Under the pieces are notes generated by a model that saw only the letters and a list, made by a program, of their open reading frames with translations, had not been told where the DNA came from and did not search any database. Of a DNA stretch of 7,989 nucleotides, positions 1-6,926 are shown piece by piece; position 1 is the first letter of the stretch, and each line of letters opens with the position of its first letter. The DNA is from Gemmatimonadales bacterium UBA7835 (GTDB lineage Bacteria; Gemmatimonadota; Gemmatimonadetes; Longimicrobiales; Gaopeijiaceae). The stretch is taken from positions 1-7,989 of the forward strand of contig DLTN01000067.1 of NCBI GenBank assembly GCA_002500925.1, read 5' to 3'. Position numbers and translations under genes: made by a program.

Positions 1-1
1 A

Positions 2-1840
2 GTTTTGTCGATGCAGACGCTGGACGCTCCCGATCCGGGCCGGTCAGGCCCGTACGAGGTTCTCACGCTCTATTACGGGTCGGGAACGGATAAGAATCGC
101 CCTGAGTACCGCGATTCGGTCTCGATCACTACCCCAACGGTAGACGTGTCGAAGATGGTTTCGCTCGGCGATTCTGAGCAGGAGCGGAATGATTACTGGG
201 GATTCACTAGCGAAGAGATGCCACTCAATGGGCGCGTTTGGTATCCAAACGGTGACGGACCCTATCCACTCGTTCTCGTTGTGCATGGAAACCACAATAT
301 GCGCGACTTCTCGGATCCGGGTTATGACTACTTGGGCGAACTCATGGCGAGTCGCGGCTACATCCTGGCTAGTATTGATGAGAACTTCATAAACGGTGGC
401 ATCCGGGGTGAGAATGACGCACGCGGCTGGTTTCTGCTTCGTCACGCTAAGCTCTTCGAAGAGTTCAATGGGGAAGCGGCCAACCCTTTCAACGGAAAGG
501 TCGACATGGAGAACATTGTTCTCATCGGTCATTCCCGAGGCGGTGAAGCGGTGGCGAATGCGGCTGCGTTCAATGGACTGTCGCACTACCCCGATGACGC
601 TTCAATGCGGTTTGATTTCGATCTTGCGATCAAGGGAATTATCTCGGTTGCCCCGGTCGACGGTCAGTACCTGCCGACCGGCAGGAAGGTTGTGGTTGAG
701 GACGTAAGCTACCTAACCTTTCATGGGTCTCACGACGGGGATGTCACTAGTTTTCACGGTCTGAGACTCTATGACCGGCTTAACTTTACTGATCCCAATG
801 TCTTCAACTTCAAGTCAGCAATCTTCGTGTATCGGGCAAACCACGGTCAATGGAATACTGTCTGGGGGGCTTTCGATGGAGGCCCAAGGTCAGGTCGGTT
901 TCTAGACCTGCGTGGCCTGATTCCAGGGGAAGAGCAGCGTCGCTTTGCGGAGATCTATGTTTCGGCCTTCCTAGACGTCGTCACAAAGGGCGACAAAAGA
1001 TATTTGCCGATCTTTCGCGATCATCGTGTTATTGGTCAGTGGCTTCCCGAAACGATGTATATCACCCGATTTGAGACTAATGGTTTTCGTCCACTCGCGA
1101 CCTTCGAAGAAGATATCGACGTTACCTCTGGGACGGAGGAAGGCGTCGTTCTGCGAGGTGATTCGCTCTCTGCTTGGAGAGAGGAAACACTCCAGCTCCG
1201 CTCAAGTAACCGCAATAATACGTCGGCCTCACAAGAAAATCAGGCCGTCACGATAGCATGGAATAACCGGATGGCCGGGTCGGATACGACACGCCATGGT
1301 CCTGCGGCTCGCTTGGCCGTTCAGTTGCCTGTTTATCTAGCGGCGAACTGGTCTCTGTCAGATGCGACAACTCTGGATTTCATGCTTGGCCCGACACCTC
1401 GTATTCCAAGTCCTAGAAAGGACCCAAATTCGGTTAGTGAGATGGGATCGGATACGGTCCGGACATCGGTCTCTAGCGATGCGCGAGAGCCTTCCCCGGT
1501 CGACCTGAGCGTTGAGGTGACTGATGCGGCAGGGGTGTCCTCTCGGGTTACGCTTAGCGATTACGGGGCGATTCGACGACCGCTGGAAACGTATGTACTG
1601 CGTCGCCGCGATATTGAAAGTCAGCGGTTTGCGGAGCACTGGGAACTCGTACTTCAGACCTTTTCGATCCCGCTTGGCGATTTCGTGGCACAGGCCCCGC
1701 ACCTTGATCTCCGGCGCATCACGTCTCTCGCCTTTGTATTTGATAAGGTGCATGCGGGTGAGGTGTCGATAGATCAGATTGGGTTCAGCGACCTGGACCC
1801 AGCGTTCTTAAGCGCGAGAGTAGAAAGCTCAGGAAGGTAG
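2..1840 (+). CDS. Alpha/beta hydrolase with C-terminal beta-rich domain (5' partial)
   Basis: The frame is open to the left edge, so the true start probably lies outside the window; the first possible starts inside are TTG at 5 and ATG at 11. Numbering from the TTG, the hydrolase fold covers about residues 75-330. It has an oxyanion-type HGNHN at 94-98, a nucleophile elbow GHSRGG at 175-180 with Ser177, an acid in GSHDGD (Asp244 or Asp246), and the catalytic His280 in ANHGQW. This spacing matches the dienelactone hydrolase/chlorophyllase/polyester-hydrolase-like branch of serine esterases. Residues 345-611 are beta-rich, with alternating hydrophobic strands and an ending (LDLRRITSLAFVF...VSIDQIGF) typical of jelly-roll, carbohydrate-binding-like domains. 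That suggests an esterase acting on a polymer or glycan substrate, but the substrate cannot be read from the sequence. Any signal peptide would lie upstream. The gene converges on the PorV-like gene, with 60 bp between stop codons. Confidence 0.85.
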   Translation, partial: VLSMQTLDAPDPGRSGPYEVLTLYYGSGTDKNRPEYRDSVSITTPTVDVSKMVSLGDSEQERNDYWGFTSEEMPLNGRVWYPNGDGPYPLVLVVHGNHNMRDFSDPGYDYLGELMASRGYILASIDENFINGGIRGENDARGWFLLRHAKLFEEFNGEAANPFNGKVDMENIVLIGHSRGGEAVANAAAFNGLSHYPDDASMRFDFDLAIKGIISVAPVDGQYLPTGRKVVVEDVSYLTFHGSHDGDVTSFHGLRLYDRLNFTDPNVFNFKSAIFVYRANHGQWNTVWGAFDGGPRSGRFLDLRGLIPGEEQRRFAEIYVSAFLDVVTKGDKRYLPIFRDHRVIGQWLPETMYITRFETNGFRPLATFEEDIDVTSGTEEGVVLRGDSLSAWREETLQLRSSNRNNTSASQENQAVTIAWNNRMAGSDTTRHGPAARLAVQLPVYLAANWSLSDATTLDFMLGPTPRIPSPRKDPNSVSEMGSDTVRTSVSSDAREPSPVDLSVEVTDAAGVSSRVTLSDYGAIRRPLETYVLRRRDIESQRFAEHWELVLQTFSIPLGDFVAQAPHLDLRRITSLAFVFDKVHAGEVSIDQIGFSDLDPAFLSARVESSGR

Positions 1841-1852
1841 GATTATTGGTTT

Positions 1853-1869
1853 GCTCTCTGGCAGAGAGT
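1853..1869. terminator. Weak hairpin between convergent genes
   Basis: CTCTCT (1854-1859) and AGAGAG (1863-1868) form a 6-bp stem with a GGC loop, plus one possible G-U pair. It sits 13 nt after the hydrolase stop codon and 32 nt beyond the stop of the opposing PorV-like gene. There is no T-run on either side, so it is not a canonical intrinsic terminator. It is the only clear hairpin in this 60-bp convergent gap. Confidence 0.25.
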
Positions 1870-1900
1870 CGCGCCGTATTTAGAGAGTGTTGCCGAAAAG

Positions 1901-2848
1901 TCAGCGCCAGCTGACCCCGAACCGATGCGACCCTCTTTCGGGTGCGCTACTCACTGGCCGAAAGGCCCACTCTAGAATCAAGTCGTCTAACCAGACTGCG
2001 AAACCAGTCGTGAAGGATGACATTTCGCTTTTCTGGGGCACATCCTGTAGGCCAATTCGTAGGACAAAGGTTCTGCCTCGAACAGGGTAATAGCCTATTT
2101 CGGCGCCGGCTCCATAGGTAAGAGAGTCTTGGCCGTCGAGGCCTGCGTTGGCCGCAAGTCCAACGTCAAAGATGCCCACCTGTTGTCCATAGGCACCGGC
2201 TCCGAGGACGATGCGAGATGGCCGGGGGCCAAAATCTTCAAACGGTTCGTCAAGTACGTCGTGGAAGGGTTTGTTACCGATGTCGTGGGCTGTCAAGCCG
2301 ACTCCGATGGGGCCTAGGTCTGCAGAAATCCCGAAGTCGATGAGCATGATGTTTTGCTGCAAAGACTCGAACCGTGTCTCGAGCAGGTCTACCGCGAGGC
2401 CTGCAGAAAGCGCTCCTGAGAGTTCAAGGCCGTAGCCGATGCTGACGGTACGCTCATAGCCTCGGTCTCCACCCGACCTGAAGTGGTGGCCCTGCCCTAT
2501 GGGGGCATGCAGCTCATCTTCGGACTTCGTACTGTACTGAAGGGTTCGGAGTCCGATGCCTAGTGTGCCCCCAAGAAATTCGAACGCTCCGGACATTGAA
2601 GCTGCCGAGGAAGCGCTCCCCCAGCGTTGCAGGCTGCCCCCGAAACCAGTCGCGCGCGCTAGAAGGGCGGGGTGATAGAAGAGCACATCAGCATTGCCCG
2701 AGTTGAGAACGTAGGAGTCTCCTAGGGCCATCGCGCGCGTTGATGCTGGAAGTGTCGTGGTCCTAGGAAGAACGCTATGGCTTTGTGCTGAGATCGCTTG
2801 GGAGAACGTTAGTACGCTGAGAAGAACGAGAGCGATCGGAAGGCGCAT
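1901..2848 (-). CDS. PorV/PorQ-like outer-membrane protein
   Basis: A 315-residue protein with a clear signal peptide: MRLP, a hydrophobic core to about residue 18, and a probable cut after Ala21 (AISA|QS). The mature N-terminus carries the PorV/PorQ/UPF0164-type opening, ASTRAMALGDSYV (35-47) followed by ADVLFYHPALL (53-63). The rest is a run of short amphipathic, glycine-rich strands, as in a FadL-like outer-membrane barrel, ending RFGVSWR. In Bacteroidota, PorV and PorQ work with the type IX secretion machinery. Related proteins occur widely in other FCB bacteria without a complete system, so secretion is not shown here. The ATG at 2848 is supported by the signal peptide, but it has no Shine-Dalgarno: the preceding bases on this strand are ccaccccctca. 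The gene lies 60 bp downstream of nudC in the same direction and is probably cotranscribed. It is the last gene of the block. Confidence 0.75.
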   Translation of the reverse strand: MRLPIALVLLSVLTFSQAISAQSHSVLPRTTTLPASTRAMALGDSYVLNSGNADVLFYHPALLARATGFGGSLQRWGSASSAASMSGAFEFLGGTLGIGLRTLQYSTKSEDELHAPIGQGHHFRSGGDRGYERTVSIGYGLELSGALSAGLAVDLLETRFESLQQNIMLIDFGISADLGPIGVGLTAHDIGNKPFHDVLDEPFEDFGPRPSRIVLGAGAYGQQVGIFDVGLAANAGLDGQDSLTYGAGAEIGYYPVRGRTFVLRIGLQDVPQKSEMSSFTTGFAVWLDDLILEWAFRPVSSAPERGSHRFGVSWR

Positions 2849-2908
2849 TGAGGGGGTGGCTTGGCGGGACGGACGGGAGCCTCAACCTTGTGACCGACGG
2901 GTGTGGAG

Positions 2909-3718
2909 TCAACGCGACCCGTCTTCTTTTTGGATCCGCTGCTTGAAGTCTTCAATGAGTCGAAACGCAATTGATCTTGGATGTGGCCGTAACGGGAGGT
3001 CGTCGGCATCGAACCATTGTGCATCAGTCAGTTCATCCGGATCGATAAGTAGGTTTCCATCAAGCCAATCGGCAATGAAGCCGACCATGAGCGAGTTTGG
3101 GAATGGGTGTGATTGACTCCCGAAGTATCGGATGTTGTGAACACGGATGCCGACTTCTTCTTTTATTTCTCGGTGTACGCACTCTTCTAGTGTCTCTCCC
3201 GGTTCGACAAATCCGGCAAGCGTTGAATAAACTCCGTCGGCGAACCGCGGAGAGCGCCCGAGCAGTGCTCGTCGGCCCCGTTGGACCAGCACAATCACAG
3301 CGGGTGAGATCCGCGGGTAATGCATCTGTCCGCACTCGGGACAACGGATGCTTTGAGTCTCAGGATCTAGTGCGGTGGGCGCAGCGCATCGAGAGCAGAA
3401 GCGATGCGTCAATATCCAGTCTGCTTTCTGGCGAGCAGTTCCTACGATACGGAAGTCTTCAGGTGACAAGTGCCGCCAAGCTGAGCGTAGAGGGTAACCC
3501 CGCAGCCCCGCTGCATGTACCAGCCCCAAGTCTTCAGAAGGGAGAACGTGAACCCGGACCGACTGGCCGTCTGCTGTCTGAATTTCTACGTCGACTACTG
3601 ACGCCGCGAGGCGAGATGTCCCTAGAGCGTCTGAGAGGGCTTTTCTGGTAGGCAGCTCTGGGGTTGGGTCCCCTGCAGTCAGAACCGTCAGGGTTCCCAC
3701 GAAAATGAGGTCAATCAC
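2909..3718 (-). CDS. nudC: NAD+ diphosphatase / NADH pyrophosphatase (Nudix, NudC)
   Basis: A NudC-type Nudix hydrolase of 269 residues (E. coli NudC is 257). The family splits NAD(H) into NMN(H) and AMP and removes NAD caps from RNA 5' ends in the cytoplasm. Numbering from the GTG at 3718, a four-cysteine zinc ribbon lies at Cys108, Cys111, Cys126 and Cys129, followed by YPRISPAVIVLV. A complete Nudix box (GX5EX7REUXEEXGU) spans 169-191, with metal-binding Glu residues in REIKEEVG. The NudC specificity motif follows as SQSHPFPNS (201-209), which departs from the usual SQPWPFPxS. An ATG at 3775 would add 19 residues. I prefer GTG at 3718 because it has an AGGAG 9 nt upstream and overlaps the stop of the upstream zinc-ribbon gene as GTGA. 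This indicates translational coupling. The PorV-like gene follows 60 bp downstream. Confidence 0.92.
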   Translation of the reverse strand: MIDLIFVGTLTVLTAGDPTPELPTRKALSDALGTSRLAASVVDVEIQTADGQSVRVHVLPSEDLGLVHAAGLRGYPLRSAWRHLSPEDFRIVGTARQKADWILTHRFCSRCAAPTALDPETQSIRCPECGQMHYPRISPAVIVLVQRGRRALLGRSPRFADGVYSTLAGFVEPGETLEECVHREIKEEVGIRVHNIRYFGSQSHPFPNSLMVGFIADWLDGNLLIDPDELTDAQWFDADDLPLRPHPRSIAFRLIEDFKQRIQKEDGSR

Positions 3719-3927
3719 TGCTGCGGTCTCCTGTCCAAGATCGCAGTGCGACAGCAGCCTGCGCAGGTGACCCACATGCGGTCTCGAACGTATGCTACGT
3801 CTTTGCGGGGTGACACGGCTCGGCGGTCGAGTGGGATATCACACCGAGGGCACTCAAGCGCCTCGCCTGAGCGAAACGATGATCCGAGAGCCCTCGTTTC
3901 CGCATCCGAGTAACGGTTAAGAGTCAC
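3715..3927 (-). CDS. Small zinc-ribbon protein of unknown function
   Basis: A 70-residue protein with two CxxC pairs, ECPRC (Cys26, Cys29) and TCAGCC (Cys55, Cys58, with an extra Cys59), about 25 residues apart. This is the pattern of a single zinc ribbon binding one Zn2+. The first 22 residues are polar and there is no signal peptide or membrane segment, so it should be cytoplasmic. I do not recognise the family. The start is GTG at 3927, with no other start between it and the first cysteine pair that I can support. The upstream bases show no convincing Shine-Dalgarno. Its TGA stop overlaps the nudC GTG by 4 bp (GTGA), so the two proteins are probably made together. NudC has its own zinc ribbon, so a nucleic-acid or partner-binding role alongside it is possible but is inference. 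It is the first gene of the minus-strand block. Confidence 0.72.
   Translation of the reverse strand: MTLNRYSDAETRALGSSFRSGEALECPRCDIPLDRRAVSPRKDVAYVRDRMWVTCAGCCRTAILDRRPQQ
3728..3732 (-). promoter_or_regulatory. Shine-Dalgarno for nudC
   Basis: Reads AGGAG on the minus strand and ends 9 nt before the GTG at 3718. It lies inside the end of the zinc-ribbon gene. This site decides the nudC start in favour of 3718 over the ATG at 3775. Confidence 0.7.
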
Positions 3928-4048
3928 AGGGTATAAGCTTTCTCAGCAGGGTATTAGTTCTAGGTGTCATGGAAACAGCCGAAAGATATCTATTCCCTAA
4001 GCTTGCGGGCTGAGTTCCGCGACGCGCTCTCGAACCGTCGGACCCCCA
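3928..4048. promoter_or_regulatory. Divergent intergenic region with direct repeat
   Basis: These 121 bp separate the zinc ribbon-nudC-porV block from the divergent DUF5916 gene, so promoters for both should lie here. The clearest structure is a direct repeat, CAGGGTATWAG, at 3927-3937 and 3947-3957, matching at 10 of 11 positions and exactly 20 bp apart. On the minus strand each copy contains a -10-like TWATAC. An 8-bp palindrome AGATATCT lies at 3984-3991 and AAGCTT occurs twice (3935-3940, 3999-4004). I found no well-spaced -35/-10 pair on either strand, so no promoter is called. Confidence 0.4.
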
Positions 4049-6469
4049 ATGACTTCGATCCTCTTTCAGCTCGCCATTGCAGGAGCGTTGTCCGCGAGCT
4101 TAGTGGAGGCAGAACCCACCTTCAGTGTGCTAGGGTTGTCCGACCCCGGTGATCGAATTCATGAGCTTTTGGCTCAGCCTGGATCCCCGAGCGATCTTGA
4201 GGTCGAAACCCCCGCGGTTGAGGTTGCCGGGATCGAAGTAGACGGACGCCTCGATGACGAGGCGTGGGAGCATGCCGCTTTGCTAGACGGGTTCACTCAG
4301 TTTAGTCCCATAGAGGGATCGGAGGCGACCCAGGACACTAAAATTCTCGTGCTCGTAGACGCTGAAGCGATTTACTTCGCTGTAAAAGCGTTCGACGAAA
4401 GCCCCGCCTCAATAAGAGCGACCCTAACAGATCGGGATAGTTACACATATACCGATGACTACGTCCGCTTCATTCTTGACACGTTTGATGATCAGCGCAG
4501 GGCCTATGTGTTCACGGTCAACCCCTATGGCGTCCAGCATGACGGGCTTTGGAATGAAATAGGAGGCAGTACAGGCCGCCGCGGGCGGGGAATGTTTTCA
4601 CCGATTGATGACAACCCGGATTTCCTGTGGGAATCGGATGCAGAAATAACTCAGTGGGGTTATCAGGCCGAGATCCGGATTCCGTTCAAGAGCCTTCGGT
4701 TTCCTGAGCTTGCCGAGCAGTCCTGGGGCCTTCAGGTAGAGCGCAAGATTCAGCGGAACGGCTATGAGAGCTCTTGGGCTCCAATAACAGGCTCAGTAGC
4801 GAATCGCTTGGCTCAGGCTGGTAAGTTGAATGGGCTGCGGGGACTGGACATGGGCCTGTTCATGGAGGTCAACCCATTCGTCACCGGTTCACGAAACGGA
4901 TCCGTCGACGATAGCGAAAACTTCGTCCATGCTAATCCAGCGGGAGAGTTCGGGTTTAACGCTACGTACGGCATAACGTCCAACTTGACTCTCGATGGCA
5001 CCTTCAATCCGGATTTCAGCCAGGTTGAGGCAGATGCTGGTCAGGTTCAGATCAATGAACGCTTCGCACTTTTTTACCCGGAAGCTCGTCCATTTTTTCT
5101 TGAAGGCACCGAAATCTTCGGTATGCCCAAGCAACTCGTATACACTCGTACGATTCAGAATCCGATCGCTGGGGGAAAGCTGACCGGTAAAATAGGTGGG
5201 TTAAGTGTCGGTTACCTGGGAGCGATTGACGAGACCTTCTCAGTGGGTCAGGAGGATATCTATGTGAACCTTCTGAGGGCACGCGCAGACTTGGGCACCT
5301 CTTCCACAATCGGCGCGGTTTACACGGATCGTACGTCAAACTCTAATGATTTTAATCGTGTGCTGGGCGCGGATGCTCGAATCCAGGTTGGTGGCCGCTA
5401 CACCTTCACCGTAATGGGGGCTCGGAGCTTTACAAACAACGTGATGCTAAGGGATAGGAAGGATGGAGCAATGGGCTCTTTGCGCTTTGAGCGAGCAGGG
5501 AGGACGCTCCAGCTAAACGCCGAATTTGAAGACACACAGCAGAGTTTCAAGCCTGGGAGTGGGTTTTTTCAGCGGATAGGAACCGCCCAAGCGAATTCGC
5601 GAATATCGTACACGTGGTACGGGAAGCGCGGGGCTTTTTTTGAATCAATCGGCCCATCGCTCGAGGTTAAGGCTTTCTGGGATCATGAACGCTTCTGGCG
5701 TGGCGAGGGATTGGAAGAAGGAGAAGTTCAACTCAGCAGCAGGTTTAGCTTCAAAAACAATGTGACCGTTTGGGCAAACTATAAGTTCTCTAGATTTGTC
5801 TTTCAGCCTGAGCAGTACGAAGGCTTGTTTGTGAAGGATCCAGTGGGTGGCAAGCGGCCGTTCCGTCCAGGCCAAGAGCTTTTCGATGCACTCCCGAGCG
5901 CAACTGTTGGAATATGGGTCAATAAGTGGGAGAAGATTAGAGGCAACGTACGTTTGACTCGCAGTCAAAGACCCATCTTTGACCGGTGGTACAATGTGGC
6001 TGTCGAGCCTGCCAATTCCTTTTCCGGTGAGGCTCGTCTGAATCTATACCCGACGAGATCGGTATCGGCTGAGGTGGGAGCGAACTGGAGTAGACTGACC
6101 CGCCGAAGCGATGGCGTTCAGCATTCGACCGCCATCATTCCTAGAGCGAAACTAAGGTACCAGTTTTCAAGAGCTTTTTTCTTGCGGAGCATTTTCGAGT
6201 ATGGAAGCCAAGAATCGATAGCGCTTCAAGATGGTGTAGCGAGTCTGCCTTTGATTGGGTGTGCAGGGGCCGACTGCTCTCCGCGCTCTGGCGGATCGAA
6301 TCACGATTTTAGAATCGAAGGGCTCTTGGGTTACGAACCATCGCCGGGAACTGTGTTCTTTTTCGGCTACACACGTCAGATGGTTGATGCCAGAGCGTTT
6401 GGCTTCGAAGACGTGCGTCCGACCGAAGACGGACTTTTCGTCAAACTGAGCTATCGGTTCCGCCTGTAG
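4049..6469 (+). CDS. CBM9-like/DUF5916 outer-membrane barrel protein
   Basis: An 806-residue predicted outer-membrane protein. Residues 1-21 form a hydrophobic signal peptide (probable cut VEA|EP), although its n-region has no Lys or Arg. Residues about 58-250 match a carbohydrate-binding family 9-like domain: AGIEVDGRLDDEAWEHA near the start, IYFAVKAFDESP at 109-120, and YQAEIRIPFKSLRF at 205-218. From about 265 the DUF5916 barrel begins, with the diagnostic stretch NPDFSQVEADAGQVQINER (320-338) followed by FYPEARPFFLEG (342-353). Alternating strands then run to the C-terminal VKLSYRFRL. The family is common in Gemmatimonadota and Bacteroidota. It is presumed to bind or transport glycans or other ligands at the cell surface, but no substrate is established here. 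The ATG at 4049 is the first usual start after a TAA at 3998-4000 but lacks a Shine-Dalgarno (ggaccccca). It is divergent from the nudC block, and infA begins 88 bp after its stop. Confidence 0.88.
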   Translation: MTSILFQLAIAGALSASLVEAEPTFSVLGLSDPGDRIHELLAQPGSPSDLEVETPAVEVAGIEVDGRLDDEAWEHAALLDGFTQFSPIEGSEATQDTKILVLVDAEAIYFAVKAFDESPASIRATLTDRDSYTYTDDYVRFILDTFDDQRRAYVFTVNPYGVQHDGLWNEIGGSTGRRGRGMFSPIDDNPDFLWESDAEITQWGYQAEIRIPFKSLRFPELAEQSWGLQVERKIQRNGYESSWAPITGSVANRLAQAGKLNGLRGLDMGLFMEVNPFVTGSRNGSVDDSENFVHANPAGEFGFNATYGITSNLTLDGTFNPDFSQVEADAGQVQINERFALFYPEARPFFLEGTEIFGMPKQLVYTRTIQNPIAGGKLTGKIGGLSVGYLGAIDETFSVGQEDIYVNLLRARADLGTSSTIGAVYTDRTSNSNDFNRVLGADARIQVGGRYTFTVMGARSFTNNVMLRDRKDGAMGSLRFERAGRTLQLNAEFEDTQQSFKPGSGFFQRIGTAQANSRISYTWYGKRGAFFESIGPSLEVKAFWDHERFWRGEGLEEGEVQLSSRFSFKNNVTVWANYKFSRFVFQPEQYEGLFVKDPVGGKRPFRPGQELFDALPSATVGIWVNKWEKIRGNVRLTRSQRPIFDRWYNVAVEPANSFSGEARLNLYPTRSVSAEVGANWSRLTRRSDGVQHSTAIIPRAKLRYQFSRAFFLRSIFEYGSQESIALQDGVASLPLIGCAGADCSPRSGGSNHDFRIEGLLGYEPSPGTVFFFGYTRQMVDARAFGFEDVRPTEDGLFVKLSYRFRL

Positions 6470-6557
6470 CGACCGTAGCTCAGTAGCGTTAAGGTTGTCC
6501 CCTTACAAAGCCCGTCGGCGTCTCAGTATGTCCGCCTAAGGGCTAAGCCTCCAATGG

Positions 6558-6782
6558 ATGGAAAGCGTGGGAAAAGACGCGATTGAGATTGAAGGAACTG
6601 TAACTGAAGTGCTACCAAACGCGACGTTTCGAGTGTTGCTCGAGAACGACCATGAGGTGCATGCCTATCTCTCGGGCAAGATGCGGCAGAACTACATTCG
6701 GGTTCTGGAGGGCGATCGAGTTAAGGTTGAGATGTCCCCTTACGACCTCTCGAAAGGCCGCGTTACCTACCGCTACAAATAG
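6558..6782 (+). CDS. infA: Translation initiation factor IF-1
   Basis: A 74-residue protein matching IF-1 along its whole length as a single S1/OB fold: DAIEIEGTVTEVLPNATFRV (7-26), then YLSGKMRQNYIRVLEGDRVKVE (37-58), and the invariant ending SPYDLSKGRVTYRYK. IF-1 occupies the ribosomal A site and helps IF-2 and IF-3 during initiation. The usual length is about 72. The ATG at 6558 gives MESVGKDAIE; a GTG at 6567 would give a 71-residue form (MGKDAIE). Neither has a clear AGGAG, so the first few residues are uncertain. In many bacteria infA sits next to rpmJ and rpsM; here it stands alone between a DUF5916 gene and hup. No promoter is evident in the 88 bp upstream, so it may be read through from the DUF5916 gene. 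A hairpin follows the stop codon. Confidence 0.95.
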   Translation: MESVGKDAIEIEGTVTEVLPNATFRVLLENDHEVHAYLSGKMRQNYIRVLEGDRVKVEMSPYDLSKGRVTYRYK

Positions 6783-6793
6783 TAGAGCTCAAA

Positions 6794-6824
6794 GCCCCCG
6801 GTACTGCATATTGTACCGGGTGGC
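6794..6824 (+). terminator. Hairpin downstream of infA
   Basis: CCCGGTAC (6797-6804) and GTACCGGG (6813-6820) form a perfect 8-bp stem around an 8-nt loop. With T6821 bulged, GCC (6794-6796) pairs with GGC (6822-6824), giving 11 bp in all. It starts 11 nt after the infA stop. The following bases (aggaatgag) are not T-rich, so it may be a 3'-end stabiliser or a factor-assisted terminator rather than an intrinsic one. Confidence 0.5.
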
Positions 6825-6926
6825 AGGAATGAGATGAGCGTAAGCTCGGAGTCGGCCTCCAGTGCGACCAGCTTGCACGAGAATGAGAATCGCAAGTAAC
6901 TGCGCGGGTTTTCACGGGTTTTTCCC

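Noticed and set aside
44..586. 180-codon antisense frame under the hydrolase
   Set aside because: No recognisable domain; it lies opposite the catalytic core of a clear hydrolase.
1358..1753. 131-codon antisense frame under the hydrolase C-terminal domain
   Set aside because: Arg-rich, low-information translation typical of an antisense shadow; no start signal.
3097..3651. 184-codon plus-strand frame opposite nudC
   Set aside because: It is antisense to the zinc ribbon and Nudix box of a well-supported gene and shows no family features.
3964..4152. 62-codon frame crossing into the DUF5916 gene
   Set aside because: It starts at GTG without a Shine-Dalgarno, overlaps the signal-peptide region in another frame, and has no domain.
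6495..6532. Possible infA promoter (TTGTCC with TATGTC)
   Set aside because: The two boxes are 26 bp apart and no acceptable pair exists at 16-18 bp spacing.
6473..6545. tRNA-like start (cgtagctcagta) after the DUF5916 gene
   Set aside because: It resembles a D-arm, but there is no matching acceptor stem, no anticodon arm and no GGTTCGA-type T-loop.
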